Assembly: GCA_905331475.1 (NCBI GenBank)
Contig: CAJNYU010000512.1
Coordinates: 186,001 to 250,000, forward strand
DNA length: 64,000 nucleotides
DNA from: Rotaria socialis
Taxonomy: Eukaryota > Rotifera > Eurotatoria > Philodinida > Philodinidae
Direction: 5' to 3'
Positions 26,370 through 40,249 of this stretch are shown piece after piece. Positions within the stretch are counted from its first letter, which is position 1. The number at the start of each line of letters is the position of its first letter. A program made the position numbers and the translations under genes. The notes beneath the pieces are model-generated. The model saw only the letters and a program-made list of their open reading frames with translations. It ran no database searches and had not been told where the DNA came from.

Positions 26370-29300
26370 TCAATTATTTCGAAGATCAACAATGTGGCAT
26401 AGTAGACCAGGATCATAACTTGTGTGCGTCGAAGGCTATGAAACGAGAACAATATTATTTTATTTCATTCGGTTATTAGAAAAAAATTTTAATAGAATTA
26501 CCAAAAATAGAGGCGGATTATTGATATGTTCATGAAAACCTGTCTTTTTACATGTTGATATAATGGGAATACCTGTATCTGGTGTTAGCGAAAATATTGC
26601 AGTCCTAAACAACAATATGGACATTAAAAAATAATATTCATTTAAAAGAAAATAATATTTTACTCGTTGTATTTAGGACTTATAACAATAGCTACTGCTT
26701 CTTGCATTAACATTTGATAAGGTAAATGTGTGTGAAGATCAACACTTGATAAAAATACAGTTTGTGTTGGATGTGTCTAAAGAGATAATAGAAAAATAAT
26801 CAAATTGAATTTGAATTTTTCAATATACATGAATCCAGCCAAGTGTGATTAAATTATTATTAGCAACATATTCAACCATTTCTTCTTCTTTTTCTGTATC
26901 GCATGAATCTAGAAAAATAAAACAATCAGTGAAGGCTTCCATATTCTAATCATTTGAAAGACACGATCTATAGTTCTGTAGACTATTTTTTAAAGTTTCT
27001 TAATTGTTGAATAACTCACGTATAGAAGAATGTCAAAAAATAGGTATACTACAAATGAAATGGCTTTAATCTCCAGATAATTTAATTGAATGAAAGATAA
27101 CAGATGATTCTTCATTTCGATCTGCTGTTACACTTTTTTTTGATAGTATCTATTTCGTTTCAATGAAGTTCTCAAATTATTTCCTAATATACTCTTATAT
27201 TGAGTGTATATTAATCGAGACACATCATCGTTTTCATCTAATGAGACTAACGGTGCCTAAATCTTGCTCTATTTAAAACAAAAATTGTTGTACTTGAGAA
27301 ACTATTAAAAATGAATACCTCAATTTTATCAGTAAGATAAAAAAACCAATTTGGTCCATATTTAAGTGAAAATGTGGCTTCGATTTCTCTCTCTTAATTC
27401 AGGATTTACTTAAAGATTTTATTAAAATTATTATTTTACCTGGTCCACCATTTTGTTTTGGTACAACAATATGTGTTATCATATAATTATTATCTCTCTA
27501 GAAAAAAAAAAGTAGTAAATAACTCATCAGCAAAGAACTAACATAATTGAATTTATCAAACCTTGCTGCCTGCGAGAATACCACATGTTTCAATTTTTCG
27601 GTCTATTATAAAAAAATTGTAATTAAAAAATTGTTTCAAAATTATATTTTATTAAAACCTGTGTTTCGCTGGGCAGCTTGAAGAAATTTTGCTGTAATAT
27701 CACATGGAATAGAAATGCGACGGAGTGTTGTCATAGAAGAATTTCCGAAGTCTATTCATAAGTAAAATTCAATAACGAAATTGATCAGCGAACTGAAAGT
27801 AGACATACTCATCATTGGTTTTCGTGAACGATCAAAAGCAGGCCTTGAATAAATAATAGTAAAAAAGATTCGAAAATAAACGGAATCGAATTTACTTGGC
27901 AGGTTCTTTATTACTTAGTGGCAGGACACTATCCGTTGGTGGTATAGCAAATAAAGCAACATGTGCTGGTGGCATTGGCGCATAAGTAGTTTTAAGTTGT
28001 TCAAGTGTTTGTTCATTTTCATTATGAAAACTAAATACAATGAAGTAAAAAAAAGCTAGTCTTCACTCTGGTGGCTTAATAGCAATGAAATTCAAAACGT
28101 TTTTATTCAAAATTTTTTATTGATTTCTATTTTCTATCCATACAAAAGCAAAAGTGAATATCGTTTTCTTTTCAACATATTTTAGTACATTTGAATTTTT
28201 CTATACATTTTATGAGTCGATAAAGAAATCGTTTCTTCTCTGATTGAATTATATATTTAGAACGGAAAAATTGCTCAACTTCTTTTATTATTCAAAAACT
28301 TTAAAATAATTCTAAATAGTTAAATAAATGTAATTTCTAATATCTTGAACAGATAGGCTAGCTTAAAAATTATGTAGCATACAGTGTCAATACTAGTAAT
28401 CTGCGGAATCACGTTCTGTTGGTTCCGGTAGCTGTGAATTCTTTTCGAATGATTTGGGTGAAAAACTCATGATGCAAATCATGGTGACGTTTGTCTTCTC
28501 AATATGCATGTAGATAGTACTACCAAAATTTATTCTTGTCATGTCTAAAAATATTCTTCAGTACTAATTCTTTGGTTTATTAAGTCGATGACTGAAAGCT
28601 TTTTTAGATCTTATCTGTTGAATTATGCCCTAATATATATATATAATTATCCGTCTAAAAACAATGAATATTAAAGAATAATCTTAGGTTCCAGTTTGTC
28701 AAAACTCCAGTCAACATACGCAACATTTTAGGCTACAAGTAAAACATCGTGTAGATCAAATAAACAGAACTAACAATGAACAAGTTTATTGTAGAAGAGC
28801 TCATTAAAAATAAAATGAGATAAGCTCACAGATATTCTTTTCAGTGATATTGTTGTGTGTTAGATAGTGTAACATGTCTTTCGTTTGAACTACAGATAGC
28901 TCAATTGCTCAAGTGGTTTTTTGCGGCACTAAGTATATATTTTTATCTGAAATCCAATATTTTCATGAAAACATTTTCATCATGTCCAAAAATAATCAAC
29001 TCAAAACAAAGTACTTCGATTCACATTTCATATCAAAGCAATCTTATTCGATTTTTTCAGAACTATCCCACAGCACGTAGAAAATCTTCTATAATAATTT
29101 CAAAAATCGAAATGCATCCAGTTGAAATTTTCAGCTACTATTAGTTTTTACCAAGATCGAGGGGTATTCTTACCATAAATAATTGAAATCAAATATTACA
29201 CATTTTCCTTAATAGGTCATATGCTTTTATGACATATCGTTTCATGTAAATTCAAAACTTGCTACTCTTTCTAAGTGACATATCATTTTCATTTGCAAAC

Positions 29301-30127
29301 TTTTGATTCTTACGAAGAATGATTTGTACTTCGAACTATACGTATGTTTCTTTTCAAAGAGAAAATATCTTCGAAAACTTTGAAATACACGAATACAGTA
29401 GTTTCAGCTATCAAGAAGAAAAAGGTTTGAGTATTTTTTGCTTTTTCAATAGAATTGCAAATCAATCGAAATTAAAATAAGTGAGAAGTTTTATTCTTGT
29501 TTTTAAATAAAATCTCATTGTTCTTACTTAGTGGCTGGTTTACCCAATGGTACAGCGGCAATTTTAGCTACTTCTTCTTCTTGTATTGCCTTCTATAATA
29601 ATAAAAATAAAGAAAATCATTAATATCAAATCAAAATCTCATTGTTCTTTCTAAAATACTTGTTTTGATTCATATTCACGTGAATATTTTTCTTTTAATT
29701 TTTCTTTAAGTTCTTCTGCGCGAGGAAAAGCTTTTGATCGAATAATCTATTAGTAATTACATTTAAAACACAGAAAACTAAACTAAAACTTTACTTCTTT
29801 AACATGTTCACGGTCATTGACTGATACTGTCGCATAACCTGGATGATGTAATTTAAGTTCTTCTACAAATAACCTAAACAAAAATCCATTGGTATATAAG
29901 TCATAATTATTTCATGTAACGTACGTAATATATCTTGAATAGAGAATAAAACTTTGTTCTAATTGACTATTTCTATAATAAAAATCAGCTTCATCAAGTA
30001 ACGTATCCGATGTTTTATAATAGAAACTAATTGGTGTTATTGAACGTATTGGTATTCGACATTGATTTTCAAGTAACCATTGAACTTGATCCCGAGCATA
30101 TTTTGATGCGTCTTCGGTAGATGACAT
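26370..30127 (-). CDS. STAMBP: STAMBP/AMSH-type JAMM deubiquitinase
   Basis: Zinc metalloprotease that trims K63-linked ubiquitin chains on endosomes, acting with ESCRT-0/STAM. The N-terminal dimerisation/MIT-like domain is visible as [20 protein letters not shown] and [11 protein letters not shown], then [21 protein letters not shown] linker with [11 protein letters not shown] corresponds to the family's DRS-KP element. The catalytic MPN domain includes [42 protein letters not shown], and the JAMM motif [18 protein letters not shown] followed by [11 protein letters not shown]. These retain the zinc ligands and catalytic Glu. The end reads ...HIVDLRNN, with TGA at 26370-26372. The intron at about 28032-29526 is 1.5 kb. 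The ATG follows TTTCTTTTCAG by 6 nt, a likely trans-splice site. Confidence 0.94.
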
Positions 30128-32165
30128 AAGTATCTGAAAAGAAAATAGATTTCAGTTTGTTTTATCAATTTTAATTATCGTGATAACAAATTGCATTAGA
30201 AAAAAAATAGTCATTTGAGCATCACATCACGTTGTTTATTGAATGTTTCAATCGTATGAAATCATTCTTGCGTACGAATTTTTGTATAATATTATGTTAT
30301 ATGTACCGCTGTTCATTAGGAACATAATAATTTTATTTTTTATGTCTAGATGAAAAACTGATTGTTGATATTTATTAAAAATAGATAAAAAAAAAAGATA
30401 ATTGCAAGTACAAATACAACTACAATGTACCAAGATCGAATAGGGTTAATGTTCTCATCAATGAACTCATTTCATTAAGAAACAAATAATGCTCTAAACC
30501 TTCAGTATCAGATGTCGTAGGTCTCGATGAAAAAATTATAAAATATGCTATATTTATTTGTTTTCCTCTTTGTCGGACAATAAAAGAACGTGCATTCACG
30601 ATCACGATAATTGTTATGCATCATTTCACTTATTTTGCTTGATTAATACAGCTTTTTTTATTGGCAAACATGCTCTAAGTGAAAAAATACAGATCTAAGT
30701 CACATGAATAATGATTAATAGACTGACTAATTTGTTGTCTTATTTTTTCGTCTTGTATACGAGCAAAAATGTCATGTGGAATGAATTCAACATGGTTAAG
30801 TTTTTATGTCCATTGTCGTCTCACGATAGATGGCAATAGAGAAACAAATAAACAAATAGGAAAGTATGGATCCTTGTTTTCACTTTTGAATAATTTACTT
30901 TATTTATCTTTGTATTTTGAATTATTTTATGAAAATAAAATTATAATGAATATCGACGCAATATTTTCAACTGGTGATTCGTTTAACCACACATGGATTT
31001 GTTTGCAACGTAGATACATACATCACTTGGATATTTGCTTTTCTTTCCAATGAATATGACGTATCTTGAGATCTTCTATAACAGTGTTAGACAAGTATTG
31101 CTACTTTCATATCAACATGAAAAGATAGCAGTATAAAATCATAGATTTTATTTTTATTTCTTATCATATTAATACTTGTTTTATCAGTCATGTTACTGTT
31201 TTAGATAAATTCAAAACAAAGCAAAACAAATTTAATGTTTATTCAATTACAACGAACACGCGACAAGAATTTGATAGGAGTAATTTTTGATTCTCATCAA
31301 TTTTTTCATAACATTCAAAAGATTATCTTTGATCTATAGTTCACTGAAAATTAGATTCGATTTCTTTTCACTAATGTCCCTCAAGCTTGTTCTATTTCGT
31401 CGCTAACATTTTTGTTTATTAACACTAACGTCATCATGAGAAATCTCACGTGTTTTAAGTGTTGGATAGAATTCGATTTTTGTTTTCGAGCATCGTAATA
31501 CTTTACTCATGTTTCAAACAGTAGCAAGTTCGAATCATATATAATTATACTGCATTACTGTGCGCAAATAATCGCTATCGTTTGTTTTGAATTAACATAA
31601 AAAACAATACGCTAAGCAATGCTTACATCGATTTGATATTGACACATCAACTAATCTAGAGTATCGATTTAGTCCAATCGTACAATACCCTCTTCTTTTA
31701 TTTGCTAGGATAGAAGAAAATAGATGAAATCAATTGGTTCTGTTTTTTCGTCATGAAACAATATTTCATCGTGCCATTATTCGAATAAACCTTGACTTTT
31801 CTTCGTAAATAATAGGTTTTTTTGGAAATGGCATAGAGCCCTATCGTGACTATTCGTTCGAAATTTTACCAATTTCATTTGAAAAATATCTAGATACAAA
31901 TTTGAATAGTACGATAAATTACACGACATATCTTTTTCATATGAACATAACTAAACACTTATTCAAACCATTTTGTTTTCAATTGTTTTCTTTTTACATT
32001 CTAATAGATTTTATTATTATTATTATTCATTTAATCAAAGCATAGTTACGCTGTTTTGCTTCTTTTTCTGTGCAAATTTTACTGGATTAAATAAATGATC
32101 CATATTATTAAAACGATATATTTGTATGAATGAATTTCAAAGCAGGTATCGAGTCACATACAACA
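30128..32165. other. Divergent intergenic region between STAMBP and VMP1
   Basis: The two genes point away from each other, so this 2-kb AT-rich block should hold both promoters. Small open frames at 30248-30605 (minus) and 30769-31053 (plus) lack splice or start support. No repeat or RNA gene was identified. Confidence 0.45.
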
Positions 32166-33564
32166 ATGGGTACGTTGTCGACATCATCATCAAGTCGCCG
32201 ACGCAAAGGAAAACAACCAAAATCAACGTCAATTCCAAATTCGTTAGTTCAATTATACTAATATCGTATATTATGTGAATAAATAAATTTCTATTTTATA
32301 TTTTAGTAAATTAACCACATCATCTAAAAATCTTGAAGAACAAGAACATTTGTTGGCAAAAAAAAAGTCACAACAAGAAATGTTACGTCACGAAGCAGAT
32401 AAAATCGTTCTATGGAGACATCCAGTATGTACAATTAACTATTGTGTACTTGAATTAATTTACATTTTCCATCATATTATTAAACGTTTCGTATCATATC
32501 GGAAAACTTTATTTGCATCAATTATTCTAATTCTATTTCTTACATTTTTGTATAATACTGAGGGTTCACATCAAACAAGTATTCAAACAATTGAAACTTT
32601 ATTTTTTTGGTTATTATACTGGTTTGGCCTTGGTGTAGCATCGTCGATTGGACTTGGTACAGGTTTACATACGTTTCTTCTTTATCTTGGCCCATTTATT
32701 GCTCAAGTTACACTAGCGGCATACGAATGTGGTTCGATTAAATTTCCTCGCCCACCCTATCCCAATGAAATTGTTTGTCCATCATTAATAAGTACATCAA
32801 CAGTACGCACCATAACAAATGATAATGATACAGTTTTAACCGATCTGTTAGAAACAGGACCAATATCGTTTTGGAAAATTTTATGGAAAGTTAAAATAGA
32901 AGCATTCTTTTGGGGTTTGGGTACAGCCTTTGGAGAATTACCACCCTATTTTATGGCACGTGCAGCACGCTTAGGTACAAGCGATAATAGCGATGATGAA
33001 GAACTTCTTGAATTTGAAGCATTAGTAATTAATGCTGAATTATATAGTTCAAGAAATTTAACATTATTTGAACGTGTTCGTTATTTGGTCTATCGTCTTA
33101 TAAAACGTATCGGATTTTTAGGCATACTTTTATGTGCAAGCATTCCAAATCCATTATTCGATTTAGCTGGTATAACATGTGGTTATTTTCTTATATCCTT
33201 TTGGACATTCTTTTTAGCAACTATTATTGGAAAAGCATTGATAAAAATGAGTATTCAAACAGTATTTATAATATTTTTATTTAGTGAACATCATGTTGAA
33301 CGTATTATACGTTGGATGAAACATATACCACATTATGGTGGCCTATTACAAACACCATTTAAAGATTGGCTACTCGAACAAAAAGGTAAAATGCATAGAA
33401 AACCAGGAGAAAATTTAACTAACCATGTTACAAAAATCTCAGCATTAACAAAAGTTTTTAATTTATTTGTTGCTGGAATGATTATCTATTTTATTGCATC
33501 AATTATCAATTCATTAGCACAACGTTATTATAAACGGACACGCACTGGATTAAAAACTATGTAA
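32166..33564 (+). CDS. VMP1: Vacuole membrane protein 1 (VTT/DedA-like scramblase)
   Basis: ER multispanning protein with phospholipid scramblase activity, needed for autophagosome formation and lipid-droplet and lipoprotein release. Two exons (32166-32242 and 32307-33564) give about 445 aa. The start encodes a Ser/Arg/Lys-rich head (MGTLSTSSSSRRRKGKQ), longer than in human. Family blocks are very well conserved: KIVLWRHPVCT, GLGVASSIGLGTGLHTFLLY, VTLAAYECGSIKFPRPPYP, FGELPPYFMARAARLG, GILLCASIPNPLFDLAGITC and ALIKMSIQTVF. The C-terminal membrane helix is followed by SIINSLAQRYYKRTRTGLKTM. Six or so hydrophobic segments fit the family topology. Only one 64-bp intron interrupts it. Confidence 0.97.
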
Positions 33565-33780
33565 AACAAACGATAATATCGAATTTTGTTTTCTTTTTCT
33601 TCATCTGATTCCCACTGTTTTCATGAATGATGTATTTTTTGTTTCGTTTGAATTTATCCTACTTTTATTCACTATGTTGGCGATCAAAAATCATCTTTAA
33701 GCAAAAACGAACACCATAATAAAAAGCATCGCTGTGAATCTTCCTTTTCACACTCTCGCTTATTCCTCTGTATTTATATT

Positions 33781-33811
<31 letters not shown>

Positions 33812-36800
33812 CTTCATATGTTTGCGTTTTCTGGGTTGATTGTATTTTTTGTTTGTTTGCTTGTTTCGTTTCTATGTTTTTCTTGAGCAATCTATGCATA
33901 CAGAACAGATGTAAGGAAATTAAGAAATATCAATAAAAAAAGCGATTCGGACAAAAACTATGACTCGATTAATACATCTATCAGATCGCGTCAAGACGAT
34001 ATAAGAATAATTGGTCTAAGTTTGATATATAAAAACAGTAAACATTTCTCAAGTTGATATAGATATTTGCTCATGAGGGAATTCTGGATTTGATCATTCT
34101 TTCCTTGTTGACGAAACTATATCTATCGTCTTTGAGTTATCATTGTAGAGGTAATGTATTTTTGCATTTCTTATTAAGTTAAAGTAATGATTTTTCGAGA
34201 AACACTAGGGAAATTCGTGTTTTCCCGTTCAATTCGAAAATCTGCACACAGTCAAGTCTTCACGTAATATAGTTTACAATAAAAAAAATCTCATGTCTTT
34301 AAATTATTGGTATCGTTAAAAACGACCATGGTAACAGCTTGTCATACACGTCATGCATTTGCATCGACAGAGTGGATGTGTTTGTCTTACAAAATAAAAA
34401 TATTAATAATAGAGGATTCTCGATAAAGTCGATCTAAGTCCAAAATGTCGATGCAAACATTAAAAATATTAGTTTTTTGTACGGTTGCTGAAGAAAATGA
34501 CTATTTTGATTTAAAAAGTTTCATACCAATTGCAGTATATTCACAATTTTAAATCGATGACTCGATTTTATTCGAGAGTATTTCTAGTTGATTGCAATGT
34601 AGATAATGCATTTAGTCTGTTCTAAAATCGAAATTTATTACTTGAGCACATTTTTTCGTAAATTTGCATATAGCATTTTATAAGATAAACATTTCCATGA
34701 ATTTTATCTAAAGCATCGATTATATGCGATTAATACGAAAGTTCTTATAGAGCTCAATCTTGACAGTTTTTCTATGTTCATATACATATGTACATGTATA
34801 TTGTTATATCCATTAGTAGGACATGTTTTTTATTTTTCTATGGATGTTTAGAGCCTTAATGCCGATTGAATTCATTGAAATGACAAAATATTCGAATATA
34901 CAACGAACTTGAACACAAACATGTATCAGTGTTAAAATCTAGAGTATGGATTGAAAGAATGCATCACGATGGAAGAAAAACTTTACTTAATAACACAGTA
35001 AATTTTTTCAAATCTAATCTTAAGTTAATATTTACGGGAACAAATATTAACTATGTAGAAATAGTTAGAAAGTCATTCTTCATAACTACTAATTTTATTC
35101 ATATAAACTACATTCTCTGGAACAATGTCGAACGGCATGCTAAAGGATTTCGCTGAATCAAATAGAAGTTGAAAATGAAATTTAATTGGTGCTCCATTGT
35201 ATCGCTATTGAAATATGACACCTTTGGAATTGTTTCCATAGATTCAGTTTTTGTTGAAAACCCATGTATAGTAGGAGTATTTCAAAAATTCTATTTAAGA
35301 AAAAAAATGTAATTTGAGCAACACGTAGAGTACTGTCGTAATATGAGATGAGTATAACATCTAGCTAGTTAATGATGAAATTAAAGATGACTCAACTCTT
35401 CTTCCTAAAGAGTTTTAGGTCCTCCTACACAAGAAAGTGCTCATTATTAAAATGACTATGGCTCACTCAAAAACGTTGATTAGAATATTTTTGCTTGTTG
35501 AGCAGACGTTACTCGAAAGATTAAATCCATTTAAATATGTTTCTTCTTTTTTTTATTATACTTCTATTGTTAATCTATAATAATTGGAAAAATATTATAT
35601 TTTACATTGTATTTTGAATACAAAAGATTTATGTTTTATATTTAATTGGATTTGAACCAATCTTTCATTATTAATCTTAACAATATAATGTACTGACAAA
35701 ACTTTTGTCTTCCATAAAAAATGTACACCAATAATATTTAACGTCTAAATATAGTAAAGAAGTATCGCGTGTTACACTAACTCTAGCATGTCACAGTAGT
35801 TCAATATCTACTATCAATTGACGCAATGGTACTAAATAACAATTGTTTCTAGATGAGGTATGACTTTTTCCTTGATTAAAATATTATTATTATCATAAAT
35901 TAATTATGCACTTACGTTAGGTCTGACTTTGTAAGACTCGAACTATCCATACGAGAAAGATTAATTTATTGATTGAACAACCAAATATGATTAGAAATGT
36001 TTGTAAAACTATGATATTGACGTTCAGAAATAGTTTCCGAAAACTATGTACTTATAAGTTTCATTTAATATTTAGTTTAGTTCATGTTATCATAGCGGTC
36101 GGAAACAATGAACACAACATCCGCTTTACAGTAAATCTTTTTTTCTTTCTATGGTGTAACATTAATTATATTGTGAAATAAATAGAAGTTATTCAAACTG
36201 AATCATATTTGTCTGCCATGTCTCTAAGAGTTCACCAGATCCACCATCTGTAATGATACAATATCTTAATCTTTCTACGCTACATGACATGGGCAACTAC
36301 TAATATTGTTCGAGATAATCATCATAGAAAATAAATAAATTGAATAAAATTATTTATAAAAACAATTCCACGATTCATATTCGAAATTTTTCATAGTGAA
36401 AAAAACAAAATATTGAAAATTACGTTTACATCAAATGATTATTCTATATTGACGAACATATTCCTTTTATTGACGTCGATAATGATGTTATGTTAATAAT
36501 TTCGGGTAATCTGAGAATATTATTCGACTAACTGAATGCTATCTTTTTTCAATAGCGTTCGATATAATAGTTAGCATATATGATATAAGAAAAACAAATG
36601 TAGGCCTTTAAAAAAATCAACATAAGTGAGTGATGTCTGAGAAACTTCATCATAACATCATACTCAAAAGTGTCAATACAATCGTTTTATTTGACATATT
36701 TAGATAACATTAATTACAAACAAATATGTCAACAAATTTCTTTCCGGAAATATTATTTTAAAATGATAATTAGCATTTCTTTTTTTCATCAAAATGCTCT

Positions 36801-38409
36801 GTTCTTAAAAAAATATGCTTATTATCAAACGACTAGATACGTTTCTACAGCATCGAGCTATGAAAAAAAGAAATGCATAATGGGATTTTTAGTCTTTTTC
36901 ATTTCTATGTTTCCCTACAAACAGTAATTACTCTTATTTTCATGTAGTGTGTTTCTACTGGCAAAATAAATTCATGAAGAAAGTTTTCTAATGTGAAAAT
37001 ACAATTTGTAATTGATAGATATAAATATTACATTGAAAGCAACCAGTAGATTGTCAAAATACGTGGCGCGTATATTTTCAATAAAAACAAAAATTGAATA
37101 AGATGATTGATTTCAATATGAATTATTGTAATGTAGGCATGACAATTTAATATTAAAGTTACAGTCATTAATACTATGTTTAATAATTTCATACAGACTT
37201 AAAGAAAATAATATAGTTCTTTTTTTATTTTTGCACAAAATAAAATAGTAGAAGACTTTTGCACTAGTTCAGAATTAGTATTAGTAACATCAATATGTAA
37301 CGTGTAAAATTAGCAATAAATTATTATTATTAATACGTATTTTCAAATATTAGATGATACAATATATCTGCTATTAATTATAAAATATATTTTGTTTAGG
37401 ATTTATAATTTACTCGTATATTAATATTTGAGTGTTCATGCCTATTGGTTGTTTTTCAGTCGATAAGATTTAGATAATGATGTCCTCAAGTTGACTATTC
37501 TTAGATAATACATTTGAGGTGGATGCGTGGTACTATTGATAAGAAAGCTTGAGGCTATAATCACAATGCGTTCTCTGCGAAAGTCAGATTTTCTCTATGG
37601 TATCGCTTGCGAAACCTATTCCTTGACACGAAAAAAAAAGCAAACGGTTCGATTAAGCTAGATGCCTATAGAATATATGTAAAACTTCTATAATATTGAT
37701 GATCTGGGAGCTGTTCTTTTGACACTGTTTACTCAATTGAAATTATGTAATTATTCTTTTCCCTATTCATCATATTTTCTTGACTGATAAATGTCGTAAA
37801 AATTTTACTTCGAAAAAATAACAATTTTTTTCTTTCAATTTGAAACTTTAACGTACAGTGAAAAATCGAGAAAAGGCAAACTATATTCCGTCGAAAATAT
37901 AATTTGCACAACATAACCTCACAGCGTATGCATTTAATTTGAACATTGCAAATTAATTTCTCCGCAGAAAGATTAAAAGTTGTGGTAGGGGCATTCGAGT
38001 CATCATAAGATTAATCAGTAAATTGCGTAGGTTTTCTTTGAAATTGATTATTCATTTATGTAACGCATAAATGAACTATAGTAAATATGCACTCTCAAAA
38101 AAGTAATTAAACACTACTAATATCTATTTTCTTAGAAAAAGAAAAAAATCTTTACGGTCTTACATTATTAATTATACATATAGTAAATAAGTTACACAAT
38201 TTTTTGCTAAATCATATGCATCATTAAATGATGTAGGGCATATTTTGACTTCTATCGAATAACTGCTATGGAAAATATCTCTTTTACAAAAAGAAAAGAA
38301 TCATATTTCACAAATAAAATAATTGAAAAGTTGAAATAACTTAAAACTACAGATTTAATTGATAGATGAAACAAAAATTATTAACAGAAGAATTTATGAA
38401 AAAGACAAA
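33565..38409. other. Gene-poor 4.8-kb stretch
   Basis: Beyond the VMP1 3' UTR, which contains a (TA)n tract at about 33775-33812, no exon chain was found on either strand. Open frames at 34929, 35969, 36670 and 37729 are AT-driven, without ATG/acceptor context or recognisable motifs. No tRNA-like cloverleaf or clear transposon ends were spotted by eye. Decayed elements too diverged to see cannot be excluded. Confidence 0.45.
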
Positions 38410-38561
38410 TTAAAAATGTATAGGATAATTTTCTGTTTCTTTAGGTAATGTTTCAATACCTGAAGAAGGTAGGAATCTGTAATATGTTTCAATCTCTACT
38501 CGTGAATTATCTTTTAAAAAGATGACACATACTCTTGCATAAATCATTTTCGTACTATTTT
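38410..38561 (-). CDS. 45-codon exon downstream of the insulin-like gene
   Basis: After a good acceptor (TTTTAAAATTTCAG, ending at 38562) the sequence is open to TAA at 38410-38412. From the ATG at 38545-38547 it codes MIYARVCVIFLKDNSRVEIE, then YYRFLPSSGIETLPKETEN. This reads like protein rather than chance AT-rich sequence, but I do not recognise it. It could be a trans-spliced downstream cistron with the ATG 14 nt after the acceptor. It could also be a 3' exon joined to the insulin-like transcript through a donor at 38745 (AAACAA|GTAAAT). In the latter case it is in frame with the hormone ORF beyond its TGA. Confidence 0.4.
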
Positions 38562-38764
38562 CTGAAATTTTAAAAGGTTTCTTTTGATTTTCAAATCTTA
38601 TTCATATTTTGTATTGAAAACTTCCGATCATCTTTAAAAAATACAAATACTCCAATCAACAAATTTTTCATATTCGTTTTATTCGACCCGCGATTCAAAG
38701 CAGCTTGTTACATGTAATAGAAATAATCGCAAGAGTTCGATTTACTTGTTTTCTTCGTAGAATC

Positions 38765-39296
38765 TCATCGATGACAGTATCTAGTTAATTCAGTGATAGT
38801 ACATAAATTATCACAACACGCTTCTGTAATCACTCGTGGTGACCTGAAAAGTTGTGAAAACTTTCGATGAAAGAATAGTGTTGATGGTGGCATTTTTTTT
38901 TGTTGAATATTTGGCACGAATCCTATTGTTGTTGTTGGTGTTGTTGTTGTTATTGTTGTTGATTTTTGATGTGTTTCAACAACTCGACAAACAATATCTA
39001 ACATTAACAATAAGTTTGGGCCACATGCACGAAACACTCGTTCTAATAAACAATTTTCCAAGCGATAAAGTTTTTTTCGAATTTGTGTAACACTATTTTC
39101 TGTTAAAATTTTACCATCATATTCAACAACGCATTGACCATCACGTAAACGTTGATGATAAACAACATCGGCTCTTGCACGATGCGATTGACCATCAATG
39201 ATTTGGTGAATATCGCGTAAAAATTTTCCTTTGTTGTATTCATTGTCTTGTAGATTAGTTGCAATTATGAAGCCTACATTTTTATCATCATCATCA

Positions 39297-39333
<37 letters not shown>

Positions 39334-39430
39334 TCTTATCATTCATGTTGTTCTTATTGTCTATTGTTGATACTGTTTGAATGATAGCAACCAGCGCTAT
39401 GAAGTATAATGGAATTATATTATTCATCAT
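38765..39430 (-). CDS. Insulin-like peptide precursor 1
   Basis: Single-exon, 221-aa secreted precursor. A signal peptide (about residues 1-22) is followed by an Asn/Asp run from an (ATT/ATC)n microsatellite. The B-chain-like segment is RACGPNLLLMLDIVC (Cys136, Cys148, canonical C-X11-C). The A-chain-like segment at the C-terminus is EACCDNLCTITELTRYC (CC-X3-C-X8-C, Cys205, 206, 210, 219). A linker between them is Thr-rich and contains basic sites (QQKK, FHRK, SPR) suited to prohormone cleavage. Before the B chain lies a segment shared with the second gene (DGQCVVEYDGKILTE ... LENC) carrying two extra cysteines, Cys100 and Cys127. Hormone signalling through an insulin-type receptor is expected by family. 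The extra pair suggests a fourth disulfide, which is inference. Confidence 0.88.
39287..39332. repeat. Coding trinucleotide microsatellite
   Basis: A run of ATC then ATT units on the plus strand, read on the minus strand as about 14 Asn followed by Asp codons in insulin-like precursor 1. It lies just after the signal peptide, in a part likely removed or tolerant of length change. Confidence 0.9.
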
Positions 39431-40249
39431 GATACTTTACTAAGAATTGTTGACTACTGTGAACTAGCACACTAAAAAAATCAAAATTTTTATTTTCTCA
39501 TCCATGTTCATCACTAGCATATGATTGTAAAAGCTTACATTTTTTTGCGTTACCTGCGCTTGATCAATCCAAATCTAACTTTACCTGAAAGTTTACAATG
39601 ATTTTTAAATACTTCTATACATATATTTAGACATTCATATATATATATAAATCAGTTGATTTCTCCGAAAATAACTTTTAAGAGAAAATAGAGAAGATAA
39701 ACAATAGAACTAGAAAAAGCAAAACATTTATCTTATTAGAAAAAAAAACTTATTTGTACCTGTTGATTATACATAATAAATAGAGAAAAATCGAAAGGTA
39801 TTGTTTACTGGAACTTTGTATATCATCTATATTTACTGAGTCAATAGAAATTCTTATTTCCGTATACATATTCAAAAAGAAAATAGTAAAATCATATCAT
39901 AATGCTTTAAATATATCATGATATTCATATTATGTACTATACATATTAATTAGAATAAGATATTCCAATTTATATCAAAGCCATGACATAGTGTAGAATA
40001 TGTTGTTTTACTTTTATCAAGAGTTTGCTTTTCTGTTTTTGATCGGATGTTTAACTAAGTTCATAACAAAGATTCCAATCAAGAAACAAATATGCAGAGA
40101 AAAATGTGGTCAATGATATACTATACTATAAATTATTCATAATATCTATTCGTATATATATAGATATAAAATATTCTAATGATGTTTTCATTGATATTTT
40201 AATAGTTCCTTAGGATTTTGCCATTAATTAAACGGACATGAAAAAATGA

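Noticed and set aside
28857..29144. Plus-strand ORF in the 1.5-kb STAMBP intron
   Set aside because: No ATG/acceptor context, AT-driven composition, and no recognisable motif.
33775..33812. (TA)n tract that could be taken for a hairpin terminator or origin
   Set aside because: Simple dinucleotide repeat in a eukaryotic 3' region; nothing supports a specific function.
38854..39090. Plus-strand ORF with Leu run
   Set aside because: Antisense of insulin-like precursor 1; the Leu run is the reverse of its Thr/Asn repeat codons.
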